Part shown: positions 9,997 to 20,094 of the stretch, piece by piece
Position numbering within the stretch: the stretch's first letter is position 1
How the letters are laid out: the number at the start of each line of letters is the position of its first letter
From: Agrobacterium sp. RAC06
GTDB taxonomy: Bacteria > Pseudomonadota > Alphaproteobacteria > Rhizobiales > Rhizobiaceae
Length of the DNA: 64,000 nucleotides
Direction: 5' to 3'
Assembly: GCF_001713475.1 (NCBI RefSeq)
Contig: NZ_CP016499.1
Location: 2,944,501-3,008,500 of the forward strand
The notes under the pieces: generated by a model
What the model saw: only the letters and a program-made list of their open reading frames with translations
What the model was told of the DNA's origin: nothing
Database searches by the model: none
Made by a program: the position numbers and the translations under genes

Positions 9997-11934
9997 ATGC
10001 GCGAGAGCTATCAGGACATCTACGATTCCTGGACAGCAGATCCGGAGGGCTTCTGGGCCACGGCTGCGGAACAGGTTCATTGGTTCAAGGCGCCGGACGC
10101 GGTCTTCGACGCCTCACAAGGCACCTATGGTCGCTGGTTTCCCGGTGGAGAGACCAATACCTGCTACAATTGCATCGACCGTCATGTGGAAGCCGGGCGT
10201 GGTGCTGATACGGCCGTCATCTATGACAGTCCAATGACCGGTCAAACGGCACGTTACAGTTATGACCAGGTGCTGACGGAAGTCTCTGCGATAGCGGCCG
10301 TCTTGCGCAATCACGGCGTCGCGAAGGGCGATAGGGTCATCATCTACATGCCGATGATCCCGGAAGCCGTCTTCTCGATGCTTGCCTGCGCGCGTATCGG
10401 CGCCGTGCATTCCGTGGTCTTCGGCGGCTTTGCGGCGCATGAGCTCGCGACCCGCATCGACGATTCCGGCGCCAAAGTGGTTATCGGCGCGAGCTGCGGT
10501 CTCGAGCCTGGACGTATCGTCCCCTACAAGCCGATGCTCGACCAGGCAATCGACATGGCTAAGGTGAAGCCCGATTACTGTCTGATTTTGCAGCGCGACC
10601 AGTATCATGCGCCCCTTCGCTACGAGCATGGCGATGTCGATCTGGCCCAGGCGATCGAACAGGAAAAGATCAACGGCTCGTCTGTCGAATGCGTGCCGGT
10701 GGCCGCGACCGACCCGCTTTACGTTCTCTATACATCGGGAACGACCGGTCAGCCCAAGGGCGTGGTGCGCGACAATGGCGGCCATATGGTCGCTCTCAAC
10801 TGGACCATGAAGAACATCTACGGCGTCAAGCCTGGAGAAGTCTTCTGGGCCGCCTCCGACATCGGATGGGTCGTCGGCCATTCCTACATTGTCTATGGTC
10901 CGCTCTTGGCCGGCAATGCCACCGTGATCTTCGAGGGCAAGCCGGTGGGCACGCCGGATGCCGGCACCTTCTGGCGTGTGGTGAGCGACCATGATGTGAA
11001 GGCGCTGTTCACGGCGCCGACGGCCTTCCGTGCGATCCGTCGTGACGACCCCGAGGGCGAACATGTCGCGCGCTATGACATCTCCGGTCTTCGCGCACTC
11101 TTCCTGGCCGGTGAGCGGGCCGATCCGGAAACGCTGAAATGGGCAGAACGGATCCTGAAAATTCCTGTCATCGACCATTGGTGGCAGACGGAAACAGGTT
11201 GGGCGATCGCCGCAAACCCGGCGGGCCTGGGGCTGCTTCCCGTGAAACACGGATCACCAACCAAGGCCATGCCGGGTTACACGCTCGAAGTGCTCGACGA
11301 CGCAGGACATCCGGTCGCTCCTGGCACGCTTGGAAACATCGTCGCGAAGCTTCCCCTTCCTCCGGGTTGTCTGGTTACCTTCTGGAATGCCGACGAACGT
11401 TTTCGCGCCTCTTGCCTCGAAGAGTTCCCCGGCTACTACAAGACGGCGGATGCCGGCGTCATTGACGAAGATGGCTATGTCTTCGTCATGGCGCGGACCG
11501 ACGATATCATCAATTGCGCTGGTCACCGTCTCTCGACCGGTGCCATGGAAGAGGTCTGCGCCATGCATCCCGATGTGGCGGAATGCGCTGTTATCGGGAT
11601 TGCCGACGAATTGAAGGGACAGATCCCCTGCGGCTTCCTGATCCTGAAGAAGAATGTGCATCGCGACCATGCTGTGATCGCCAAGGAAGTCGTTCAGTTG
11701 GTGCGCGACGAAATCGGACCAGTGGCAGCTTTCAAGATGGTACTGATGGTCGATCGTCTACCGAAGACGCGCTCGGGCAAGATCCTGCGTGGCACGATGC
11801 AGAAGATCGCCGACGGTCTGCCTTGGAAGATGCCCGCGACGATCGACGATCCTGCAATCCTCGACGAGATCACGGCCGTGTTGCAGGCCCATGGTCAGGT
11901 CCCGGCATCCGCCAAAGCGGTTGCAAGCGCCTGA
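9997..11934 (+). CDS. prpE: Propionyl-CoA synthetase-like acyl-CoA ligase (PrpE/ACSS3 type)
   Basis: ATP-dependent, AMP-forming acyl-CoA ligase, 645 residues. Motifs: adenylate-binding YTSGTTGQPKG, WWQTETGW, TGDAG-like KTADAGVIDEDGY, and the acetylatable catalytic lysine in [13 protein letters not shown] near the C-terminus. The N-terminal YQDIYDSWTADPEGFW pattern and overall sequence are closer to PrpE/ACSS3 than to Acs, so propionate is the most likely substrate; other short acids are possible. GGGAGG at 9985-9990 is a strong ribosome site six bases before the ATG. A true Acs paralogue lies 1 kb downstream. Confidence 0.85.
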   Translation: MRESYQDIYDSWTADPEGFWATAAEQVHWFKAPDAVFDASQGTYGRWFPGGETNTCYNCIDRHVEAGRGADTAVIYDSPMTGQTARYSYDQVLTEVSAIAAVLRNHGVAKGDRVIIYMPMIPEAVFSMLACARIGAVHSVVFGGFAAHELATRIDDSGAKVVIGASCGLEPGRIVPYKPMLDQAIDMAKVKPDYCLILQRDQYHAPLRYEHGDVDLAQAIEQEKINGSSVECVPVAATDPLYVLYTSGTTGQPKGVVRDNGGHMVALNWTMKNIYGVKPGEVFWAASDIGWVVGHSYIVYGPLLAGNATVIFEGKPVGTPDAGTFWRVVSDHDVKALFTAPTAFRAIRRDDPEGEHVARYDISGLRALFLAGERADPETLKWAERILKIPVIDHWWQTETGWAIAANPAGLGLLPVKHGSPTKAMPGYTLEVLDDAGHPVAPGTLGNIVAKLPLPPGCLVTFWNADERFRASCLEEFPGYYKTADAGVIDEDGYVFVMARTDDIINCAGHRLSTGAMEEVCAMHPDVAECAVIGIADELKGQIPCGFLILKKNVHRDHAVIAKEVVQLVRDEIGPVAAFKMVLMVDRLPKTRSGKILRGTMQKIADGLPWKMPATIDDPAILDEITAVLQAHGQVPASAKAVASA

Positions 11935-11951
11935 ACCATCAGGCGGGCAAG

Positions 11952-11982
11952 AAAAAACCCCGGCCGCCTTGGGCTGCCGGGG
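11952..11982 (-). terminator. Intrinsic terminator of the DUF1013/trcR gene
   Basis: Read on the minus strand, a GC hairpin (CCCCGGC 11958-11964 pairing with GCCGGGG 11976-11982) is followed by six U residues (A-run at 11952-11957). It lies just after the trcR stop codon and also after the convergent prpE gene. Confidence 0.85.
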
Positions 11983-12006
11983 CGCATCGCTTGTACCGAT
12001 CTCTGA

Positions 12007-12708
12007 TCAGTACTGGTCGTCTTCGTCGTCATTCTTGCGGTCGGACTTGAGCGACTGCAGCTTGGCGAAGACGGCGTTGGCGTCGATTTCCTTCTCTTCT
12101 TCGCGCTCGTAGCTGAAGCCGAGGTTTTCGGTCTCGCTTGCAGACTGCAGAGTCGCGCCGAGTTCGGCAGCGGTCGGCAGCGGACGACCCTTCGATGCCT
12201 TTTCGACTTCGAGATCGAGGTCGATCTGGCTGCAGAGGCCAAGCGTGACCGGGTCCATCGGTGCGAGGTTGGCCGAGTTCCAGTGCGTGCGCTCCCGGAT
12301 CTGCTCGATCGTCGACTTGGTGGTGCCGACGAGACGCGAGATCTGGGCGTCCTTCAGTTCCGGATGGTTGCGAACCAGCCAGAGGATGGCATTCGGACGA
12401 TCCTGACGCTTCGAGACCGGCGTATAACGCGGGCCGCGGCGCTTCGAGTCGGGGACGCGGACCTTCGGCTCGGAAATCTTCAGCTTGTAGTTCACGTCCT
12501 TTTCAGCGCGGCCAATCTCGTCGCGCGAGAGCTGGCCGGTTGCGATCGGGTCGAGGCCCTTGATGCCCTGAGCTGCTTCGCCGTCTGCAATTGCCTTCAC
12601 CTCGAGCGGGTGCAGCTTGCAGAACTGCGCGATCTGATCGAATGACAGCGCGGTATTGTCGACGAGCCATACAGCGGTCGCCTTCGGCATGAGCAGTGTC
12701 TGGGCCAT
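12007..12708 (-). CDS. trcR: DUF1013 family transcriptional regulator (TrcR)
   Basis: Conserved alphaproteobacterial DUF1013 protein, 233 residues, in current annotation named cell cycle transcriptional regulator TrcR. It starts MAQTLLMPKATAVWLVDNTALSFDQIAQFC, which has the look of a small helix-turn-helix segment, continues through LHPLEVKAIADGEAAQGIKGLDP, and has a second HTH-like segment PELKDAQISRLVGTTKSTIEQIRER at about residues 115-140 (given here as overlapping short pieces of the protein). The C-terminus is acidic (NDDEDDQY). It has its own promoter and terminator, so it is a single-gene unit. The family assignment is firm; its exact targets cannot be read here. Confidence 0.85.
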   Translation of the reverse strand: MAQTLLMPKATAVWLVDNTALSFDQIAQFCKLHPLEVKAIADGEAAQGIKGLDPIATGQLSRDEIGRAEKDVNYKLKISEPKVRVPDSKRRGPRYTPVSKRQDRPNAILWLVRNHPELKDAQISRLVGTTKSTIEQIRERTHWNSANLAPMDPVTLGLCSQIDLDLEVEKASKGRPLPTAAELGATLQSASETENLGFSYEREEEKEIDANAVFAKLQSLKSDRKNDDEDDQY

Positions 12709-12786
12709 GGATACAATCCTTCTGAGGGTCCGCGCCGGTTGTCGCGGGCCGTGGGTTTAAACCACTATTTCCGGGAATTCGGCGTC

Positions 12787-12815
12787 CTTATAGCGATTAT
12801 GTAACGAAATTGCAA
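12787..12815 (-). promoter_or_regulatory. Putative sigma-70-type promoter for trcR
   Basis: On the minus strand TTGCAA (12810-12815) and TATAAG (12787-12792) are separated by exactly 17 bases, about 80 bases upstream of the trcR start codon. Both hexamers are close to housekeeping consensus. Confidence 0.6.
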
Positions 12816-12941
12816 TTCGCGAAGTCACGAATGACCTTTGTCTAATTGCTGGCCATGTTGCACCTGCTATGAATGGCGGCGATAGGCCGGGGAGGACGGT
12901 CCTGGTCGCCATTAGTGGCCCGTCAACATGAGGAGGAGTTC

Positions 12942-14894
<1,953 letters not shown>

Positions 14895-14918
14895 TCAAAA
14901 CAGATCTCAATCAAAAGA

Positions 14919-14945
14919 GGGGCTTCCGCCGGGAGCCCCTTTTTC
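14919..14945 (+). terminator. Intrinsic terminator of acs
   Basis: GGGGCTTCC (14919-14927) pairs with GGGAGCCCC (14931-14939) through nine base pairs with one G-U, followed by a run of six T from 14940. It lies 24 bases after the acs stop. Confidence 0.92.
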
Positions 14946-14948
14946 GTG

Positions 14949-15404
14949 TCAGTCATTTGGGCATGGCCGCTTGCTTTTCGTCCGCCCGTTATAGGGCTCG
15001 ACCAGACCTGCCTGTAGGAGAAGCTCCGCCGCTCGAGTGCCATTCGACAATTTGAGATCGGCGACTACGCGGCCGAAATACTTGTCGCCGGAGATTGCGG
15101 TCAACTGCACCATCCGCTCGCCCGCGACCAGGCTCGTGAGCTCGCTCTTCGCCTCAAGGGCCGCCTCACGAAAGGCGGGGCATTTCGACCGCAGCTCGGG
15201 CGCATCGATGCCGCGCAGGCGCACATAGGTGCTAACCTTGTGATCTGGCCAAGGCATTGCTTCCACAAGGACCGTGTCGCCATCGATGATCTTCACGACC
15301 TCGGCCGTAACAGGCCCTTCGATCTGGCGGCTGGATGCGCTTACCGGCGCTTCGGACGCCAGCATCGGGAAAACTGTCAAAGGAACAAGTGCTGATCGGA
15401 ACAT
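14949..15404 (-). CDS. Secreted thermonuclease-family (SNase-like) nuclease
   Basis: About 151 residues from ATG 15404 (an in-frame TTG at 15434 would add ten). A hydrophobic N-terminal segment, LVPLTVFPMLASEAPVSASS, looks like a signal peptide, so the protein is probably periplasmic or secreted. The staphylococcal-nuclease OB-fold follows: VVKIIDGDTVLVE, YVRLRGIDAPELRSKCP, and KYFGRVVADLKLSNG, containing the expected arginine and acidic residues. The start carries no strong ribosome site. It is convergent with acs, sharing the terminator region, and nothing nearby suggests a specific partner. Confidence 0.82.
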   Translation of the reverse strand: MFRSALVPLTVFPMLASEAPVSASSRQIEGPVTAEVVKIIDGDTVLVEAMPWPDHKVSTYVRLRGIDAPELRSKCPAFREAALEAKSELTSLVAGERMVQLTAISGDKYFGRVVADLKLSNGTRAAELLLQAGLVEPYNGRTKSKRPCPND

Positions 15405-15453
15405 TATAGGAATGTATTCCGATATCCGACGCAAATCAATGGGTAATTATTCC

Positions 15454-15660
15454 TTAAAAATCGATCGCGCGACCCTTGATCTCCCAATCTCCGAAGCGCG
15501 CAGGATCGGCACCACCGCGTCCGCCAATTTCGGGCGGCATCTGCTGAGCCTCCTCCTTCCGGCGTCGCTCCTCCGCTTCCGCGAGTGCCCGTTTCGCAGC
15601 CGGGCTCAGTTCACGCGGCATTTCTTCGACACTGACTTCGGCTTCACGATCTTCTGACAT
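15454..15660 (-). CDS. DUF1674 / SDHAF4-like small protein
   Basis: A 68-residue protein with a charged, alanine- and glutamate-rich N-terminal half (AEAEERRRKEEAQ) and the DUF1674 signature at the C-terminus: IGGRGGADPARFGDWEIKG followed by RAIDF. The family includes eukaryotic SDHAF4, which helps load FAD-bearing SdhA into succinate dehydrogenase, so a similar role is plausible; it is inferred, as no sdh gene is in the window. ATG 15660 is preceded by AAAGGACG on the minus strand. It is divergent from htpX. Confidence 0.8.
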   Translation of the reverse strand: MSEDREAEVSVEEMPRELSPAAKRALAEAEERRRKEEAQQMPPEIGGRGGADPARFGDWEIKGRAIDF

Positions 15661-15700
15661 CACATCGTCCTTTGCTGAGACGGCATTTCATGCGCAAACA

Positions 15701-15729
15701 TTGAAATTGGGGTCGGCGCTTTTTAAATC
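15701..15729 (+). promoter_or_regulatory. Candidate promoter for htpX
   Basis: TTGAAA (15701-15706) and TAAATC (15724-15729) are separated by 17 bases, 57 bases before the htpX start codon. The match to housekeeping consensus is moderate; heat-shock control is common for htpX, but no clear heat-shock promoter is seen. Confidence 0.4.
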
Positions 15730-15785
15730 AACAGGCGAAAACGGCAACAGAATTGCCAAGAGCGCTGCTTTTAGAGGACCACGAC

Positions 15786-16748
15786 ATGAATACCATGCGG
15801 ACTGCCATGCTGCTCGCCTTCATGACCGCCCTCTTCATGGGCGTCGGCTTCCTGATCGGTGGCAGGGGCGGCATGATGATTGCCTTCGTCATCGCCGCGG
15901 GCATGAACTTCTTTTCCTATTGGAATTCTGACAAGATGGTGCTTCGCGCCTATCGCGCCCAGGAGGTCGATGAGCGGACGGCTCCCGAATTCTACGTCAT
16001 GGTGCGGGATCTGGCCCGCAATGCCGGTCTGCCCATGCCAAAGGTCTATGTCTTCGACAACCCGCAGCCGAATGCCTTTGCGACAGGGCGCAATCCGCAG
16101 AATGCAGCCGTTGCTGCTTCCACCGGACTGTTGCAGCGGCTCAGCCCGGAAGAGGTCGCAGGTGTCATGGCCCACGAGCTGGCCCATATCGAGAACCGCG
16201 ACACGCTCACCATGACCATCACCGCCACACTGGCGGGTGCGATCTCGATGCTGTCGAACTTCGCCTTCCTGTTTTCCAGCGGGCGTGACGATCGCAACAA
16301 TCCGCTCGGCTTGGTCGGTGTCCTCATCGCGATGATTGTTGCCCCGCTGGCTGCCATGCTGGTCCAGATGGCAATCAGCCGGACGCGCGAATATGCGGCC
16401 GACCGCCGCGGGGCGGAGATCTGCGGGCAGCCCCGCTGGCTCGCATCGGCTCTGCAGAAGATCGCCGGCGACGCGTCTCACATCGAGAATGTGGAGGCGG
16501 AGCGCAATCCGGCGACCGCCCATATGTTCATCATCAATCCCTTGAACGGCCAGCGGATGGACAACCTCTTTTCGACCCATCCCAACACGCGCAATCGTAT
16601 CGAAGCGCTAATGGCCATGAGCGATATCCGGCCTGGGGGATCGACGCCGCCTGAGGCCCCTGTTAAGGCAACGCGCACTGCGCGTTCTGTTCCGACCACC
16701 GGTTGGGGACGCGGTAAAGCCGAACCACCCAAGGGACCATGGTCTTGA
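15786..16748 (+). CDS. htpX: Membrane zinc metalloprotease HtpX
   Basis: Inner-membrane M48 peptidase that degrades misfolded membrane proteins. The 320-residue protein has two N-terminal membrane segments (about residues 5-25 and 28-45), the zinc motif HELAH at 130-134 followed by ENRD, and two further hydrophobic segments (about 145-160 and 178-195). ATG 15786 is supported by AGAGGA at 15773-15778. The C-terminal tail is basic and proline-rich. Its 3' end overlaps the rsmB start by ten bases, so the two are translationally coupled. Confidence 0.95.
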   Translation: MNTMRTAMLLAFMTALFMGVGFLIGGRGGMMIAFVIAAGMNFFSYWNSDKMVLRAYRAQEVDERTAPEFYVMVRDLARNAGLPMPKVYVFDNPQPNAFATGRNPQNAAVAASTGLLQRLSPEEVAGVMAHELAHIENRDTLTMTITATLAGAISMLSNFAFLFSSGRDDRNNPLGLVGVLIAMIVAPLAAMLVQMAISRTREYAADRRGAEICGQPRWLASALQKIAGDASHIENVEAERNPATAHMFIINPLNGQRMDNLFSTHPNTRNRIEALMAMSDIRPGGSTPPEAPVKATRTARSVPTTGWGRGKAEPPKGPWS

Positions 16749-18127
16749 ACGACACATCGACGGGCAAACCGAAAAGCAAGCACAATGGCAACAGGAAGCA
16801 TGGAGATCATGCCTCTCGGCAGCCCTTGAAGCCGGGGCTCGAAGCCCGAATTGCCGCAAGCCGGATCCTGGCAGCGGTAATTGATCGGAAAACGTCGCTC
16901 GACGGCATGCTGGATTCAGAGCATGGCAATCCTGCATTTTTGCCGTTGAACGATGCCGATCGCGGCCTCGTGAAGGCCATCCTTCAGAGCGCACTGCGCC
17001 ATCTGCCGCGGATCGAGGCGATAATTGCGGAACTGCTAGACACTCCGCTGCCGGACGGTGCCCGCTCCCTGCATCACCTTCTGATCGTGGCTGCGGCGCA
17101 GATGCTCTATCTCGATGTGCCCGATCATTCGGCTGTTGACCTTGCCGTGGAGCAGGCCAATGGCGATCCCAGAAGCCGTCGTTTCTCGAAGCTGGTGAAT
17201 GCCATCCTGCGCCGCATCGGTCGTGAGAAGGCGGAGCTTCTCGCTGCCGTGGATGATCTTCCCTGCATGCCGGATTGGTTTATGGCGCGCCTGACGGCAG
17301 TCTATGGTGATCAGCGAGCACTTGCGATCGCTGCGTCCCAGCTGGAGTCCCCGACGATCGATTTGACCGTAAAGTCGGATGCAGCCGGCTGGGCTGCGCG
17401 GCTTGGCGGACAGGTTTTGCCGACCGGCAGTGTCCGTCTCGAGCGGTTTCGTGGCTCGGTGACCGCGCTCGAAGGTTTCGAGGATGGTGAGTGGTGGGTG
17501 CAGGATGCCGCCGCCGCGATTCCGGCAAAGTTGTTCGGTGATCTCACAGGAAAACGGGTTGCTGATCTTTGCGCCGCACCTGGCGGCAAGACGGCACAGC
17601 TGGTGCTCGCCGGCGGCGATGTTCTGGCCGTCGAGCAATCGAAGTCGCGCCTGAAGCGTCTGGAGTCCAATCTCCAGCGCCTGGGAGTTTCGGTCGAAAT
17701 CCGGTGTGCGAACCTGCTCGACCTCGACGAGAACGAGACGTTCGATGCGATCCTGCTCGATACACCCTGTTCATCGACCGGCACGACGCGTCGCCACCCG
17801 GATGTTCTCTGGACGAAGAATGCGGCCGATATCGCCAAGCTCGCCGAGCTGCAGGAGAAGTTGCTGCGTCACGCCGTAACACTGTTGAAGCCGGGTGGCT
17901 GTCTGGTCTTTTCCAACTGCTCCATTGACCCTTCCGAAGGCGAAGAGATTGTTGCCCGGGTGTTGGCGGAGATCCCTGACCTGCGCCTGCAGCCGATCGA
18001 TCCGGCCGACTGGCCCGGGCTGGAAGCAGCGATCACCGCTAAGGGTGAGTTCAGGACCACGCCCGACATGCTTCGAGAAAATGGCGGGCTTGATGGCTTC
18101 TACGCCGCGGTCATTGCTAAAACTTAA
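16739..18127 (+). CDS. rsmB: RsmB/NOP family rRNA cytosine-C5-methyltransferase
   Basis: SAM-dependent RNA m5C methyltransferase of 462 residues. An N-terminal NusB-like RNA-binding helical domain (about residues 35-160, preceded by a lysine-rich tail) is followed by a methyltransferase domain with CAAPGGKT, the catalytic [15 protein letters not shown] motif and [11 protein letters not shown], carrying the two conserved cysteines. The NusB fusion points to RsmB (16S rRNA C967), though exact target choice within the family is inferred. It overlaps the end of htpX, an arrangement I regard as an operon. Confidence 0.9.
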   Translation: MVLNDTSTGKPKSKHNGNRKHGDHASRQPLKPGLEARIAASRILAAVIDRKTSLDGMLDSEHGNPAFLPLNDADRGLVKAILQSALRHLPRIEAIIAELLDTPLPDGARSLHHLLIVAAAQMLYLDVPDHSAVDLAVEQANGDPRSRRFSKLVNAILRRIGREKAELLAAVDDLPCMPDWFMARLTAVYGDQRALAIAASQLESPTIDLTVKSDAAGWAARLGGQVLPTGSVRLERFRGSVTALEGFEDGEWWVQDAAAAIPAKLFGDLTGKRVADLCAAPGGKTAQLVLAGGDVLAVEQSKSRLKRLESNLQRLGVSVEIRCANLLDLDENETFDAILLDTPCSSTGTTRRHPDVLWTKNAADIAKLAELQEKLLRHAVTLLKPGGCLVFSNCSIDPSEGEEIVARVLAEIPDLRLQPIDPADWPGLEAAITAKGEFRTTPDMLRENGGLDGFYAAVIAKT

Positions 18128-18190
18128 CTAATATCTCAATAAACCTGTTGGGAAGTCTGCGTGAACGTGGACCGTTGCTCCGCATGAACG

Positions 18191-18269
18191 GGGCACGGCG
18201 ATATGACTTGTCATTTCGTGCCCATCGCCAGGAGCCCGAAGGCGCTATCCCTTCGCATTGCTCGGGCTC
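18191..18269 (+). repeat. Two inverted repeats upstream of the heparinase-like gene
   Basis: GGGCACG (18191-18197) is complementary to CGTGCCC (18217-18223), enclosing ATGAC-TT-GTCAT, and GAGCCCGA (18232-18239) is complementary to TCGGGCTC (18262-18269), enclosing GAAGG/CCTTC. Neither is followed by a T-run. They may form a folded leader or an extended 3' structure of the rsmB message. Confidence 0.5.
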
Positions 18270-18317
18270 GGACAACCGGAATGGCTGGATCATCATGATC
18301 TGGTGACAGGAACCATT

Positions 18318-19994
18318 ATGCGAATCAATGATCGCGTCCGACTGATTTCGCTACACGTCGCCGAAACCTGGCGACGCATGCGGCAGGCGGCTGCCATCGT
18401 TATGCCTTCGGCGGTGCAGCGCGGTGCTTTCCGCGTGAACCGAGTCGTCGTGGCACCGACAGATCTCAGGGCGATCGACTCGTTTGTGGCGGATGAGATC
18501 GTCAACGGGCGCTTTCCACTCGCCGGGCGTGTTCTGGATACCGAGGGTCAATCTCCCTTCGAACTGGAGCTGCCGTCCGTCCAGTTTGCACGCCGCCTGC
18601 ACGGTTTTGGCTGGCTGCGCCATATTCGCGCCGACAAGACGGCTGCCGCCTGCGACAACGCGCGATGGATCACGGACCAGTGGATCAGCCTGCATGGCGG
18701 CCGTAGCAAGGGTGTCGCCTGGGACAATGAGGTCGTGTCCCGGCGGATCATCAGCTGGCTTTCGCATTCACCGATCGTGCTGCACGAAGCCGATGCGGGC
18801 TTCTACCGTCGGTTCACGTCCTCACTTGGGCACCAGGTGCGCCACCTTCAGCGCCGTGCCGATTCGATGCCCGACGGTCTCCCGCGCCTCAAGGCGCGCA
18901 TCGCCATCGCCATGGCGTCGATCGCAGCCGAGGCGCGTCCGGCGGCAGTCCGCCGCGCGGGACGGTTGCTTGACCGGGAGCTTGAGCGGCAGGTTCTGGC
19001 GGATGGAAGCCATGTCTCGCGCAATCCGCAGGCCTCTGTCGATCTGCTTTTCGACCTTCTGCCTCTGCGCCAAAGCTATATCAATCTCGGTCATGAGGTT
19101 CCCGCCAAGCTTATTCCGGTCATCGACCGCATGTACCCGGCCGTGCGTTTCTTCCGCCACAGCAGCGGCGATGTGGCTCTGTTCAACGGTGCAAGTTCCT
19201 CGCTGGCCACCGATCTCATGAGTGTTCTCAGATATGACGAGACGGCAGGGCAGCCCTTCAAGGCCTTGCCGCATGGGGGCTATCAGCGGCTTTCCGGTGG
19301 TGACACGACGATCCTGGTCGATACCGGCAAACCCCTCTCGGCACGGCTTTCGAGCACGGCCCACGCCGGTTGTCTCTCGTTCGAATTGTCCTCCGGACGG
19401 AACCGTTTCCTCATCAATAGCGGCTCACCGCGCTTTGCAGGGGAGCGGCTCCGTCAATTGGCGCGTGCTACGGCTGCCCATAGCACCGTGTGCATTGGTG
19501 ACGTTTCCTCGGCGCGGATCGCGCAGTCGTCCCGCCTCGGCACGATCATGCTGTCGGGCCCCTCCAAAATCGAGGTCGAACGACAGACCGGTCCCGATGG
19601 CAGTGACCGGCTGTCGGCACGGCACGACGGCTATGTGAAGCGCTTCGGTGTCCTGCATGAGCGAGAGATCCGGATCAACGAGCAGGGCACCAAGATCGCC
19701 GGGCGGGACCGCCTGCTGTTGCCGGACGGCCTGCCGACTCCCAATCTGCCGGGTGCAGAGGTCATTGCGCGTTTCCATGTTCATCCGACAATCACCGTCG
19801 AGCGTTCCGACGATCGGAAGATCAGGCTGGTGGCTCCTGATGGCGAGAGCTGGTCCTTCTCCATCCCCGTCGGCGAAATCGCCATTGGTGAAGATGTCTT
19901 CTTCGCCGATGTTTCGGGCATCCGTCCGTCGCAGCAGCTGGAGATCGTCTTCGAGGGGCCGGAAATACGCTGGTTTCTCGCGCATCACGCCTGA
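18318..19994 (+). CDS. Heparinase II/III family protein
   Basis: A 558-residue protein: an alpha-helical toroid-like N-terminal half (about residues 80-300, with PFELELPSVQFARRLHGFGW and NLGHEVPAKLIPVIDRM) and a heparinase II/III C-terminal beta domain (about 320-550, GGYQRLSGGDTTILVDTGKP, AHAGCLSFELSSG, AAHSTVCIGD). Polysaccharide lyases use this fold, but many rhizobial members have unknown substrates and no signal peptide is evident, so the substrate is open. ATG 18318 has AGGA at 18308-18311; an upstream in-frame start would add 20 residues without support. It lies between rsmB and purH. Confidence 0.82.
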   Translation: MRINDRVRLISLHVAETWRRMRQAAAIVMPSAVQRGAFRVNRVVVAPTDLRAIDSFVADEIVNGRFPLAGRVLDTEGQSPFELELPSVQFARRLHGFGWLRHIRADKTAAACDNARWITDQWISLHGGRSKGVAWDNEVVSRRIISWLSHSPIVLHEADAGFYRRFTSSLGHQVRHLQRRADSMPDGLPRLKARIAIAMASIAAEARPAAVRRAGRLLDRELERQVLADGSHVSRNPQASVDLLFDLLPLRQSYINLGHEVPAKLIPVIDRMYPAVRFFRHSSGDVALFNGASSSLATDLMSVLRYDETAGQPFKALPHGGYQRLSGGDTTILVDTGKPLSARLSSTAHAGCLSFELSSGRNRFLINSGSPRFAGERLRQLARATAAHSTVCIGDVSSARIAQSSRLGTIMLSGPSKIEVERQTGPDGSDRLSARHDGYVKRFGVLHEREIRINEQGTKIAGRDRLLLPDGLPTPNLPGAEVIARFHVHPTITVERSDDRKIRLVAPDGESWSFSIPVGEIAIGEDVFFADVSGIRPSQQLEIVFEGPEIRWFLAHHA

Positions 19995-20086
19995 TGGCGG
20001 GCATCTTGCGGTTTCCTCACAGGTGAAGCTGTGCTAGGCGGCGGCATCGCGCCCGCTGCCGCATTTCCGGGCGCCCGCCAGCTCGG
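19995..20086 (+). promoter_or_regulatory. Pseudoknot-capable purH leader, possible ZTP (pfl) riboswitch
   Basis: The 3' hairpin CCGGGC (20067-20072)/GCTCGG (20081-20086) has an eight-base loop GCCCGCCA that is exactly complementary to TGGCGGGC at 19995-20002. Between them lie TGCGG (20007-20011)/CCGCA (20059-20063), CACAG/CTGTG (20018-20033) and GCGGCGGC/GCTGCCGC (20038-20062). A 3' hairpin whose loop, containing CCGCC, pairs back to the 5' strand is the architecture of the ZTP riboswitch, which often precedes purH. The conserved ZTP core is not fully matched, so the class is uncertain. Confidence 0.42.
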
Positions 20087-20094
20087 AGTGAACC

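Noticed and set aside
11234..11249. parS-like TGCTTCCCGTGAAACA in prpE
   Set aside because: It has two mismatches to parS and encodes Pro-Val-Lys-His, the same residues as the thiC match; chance or codon bias is the simpler explanation.
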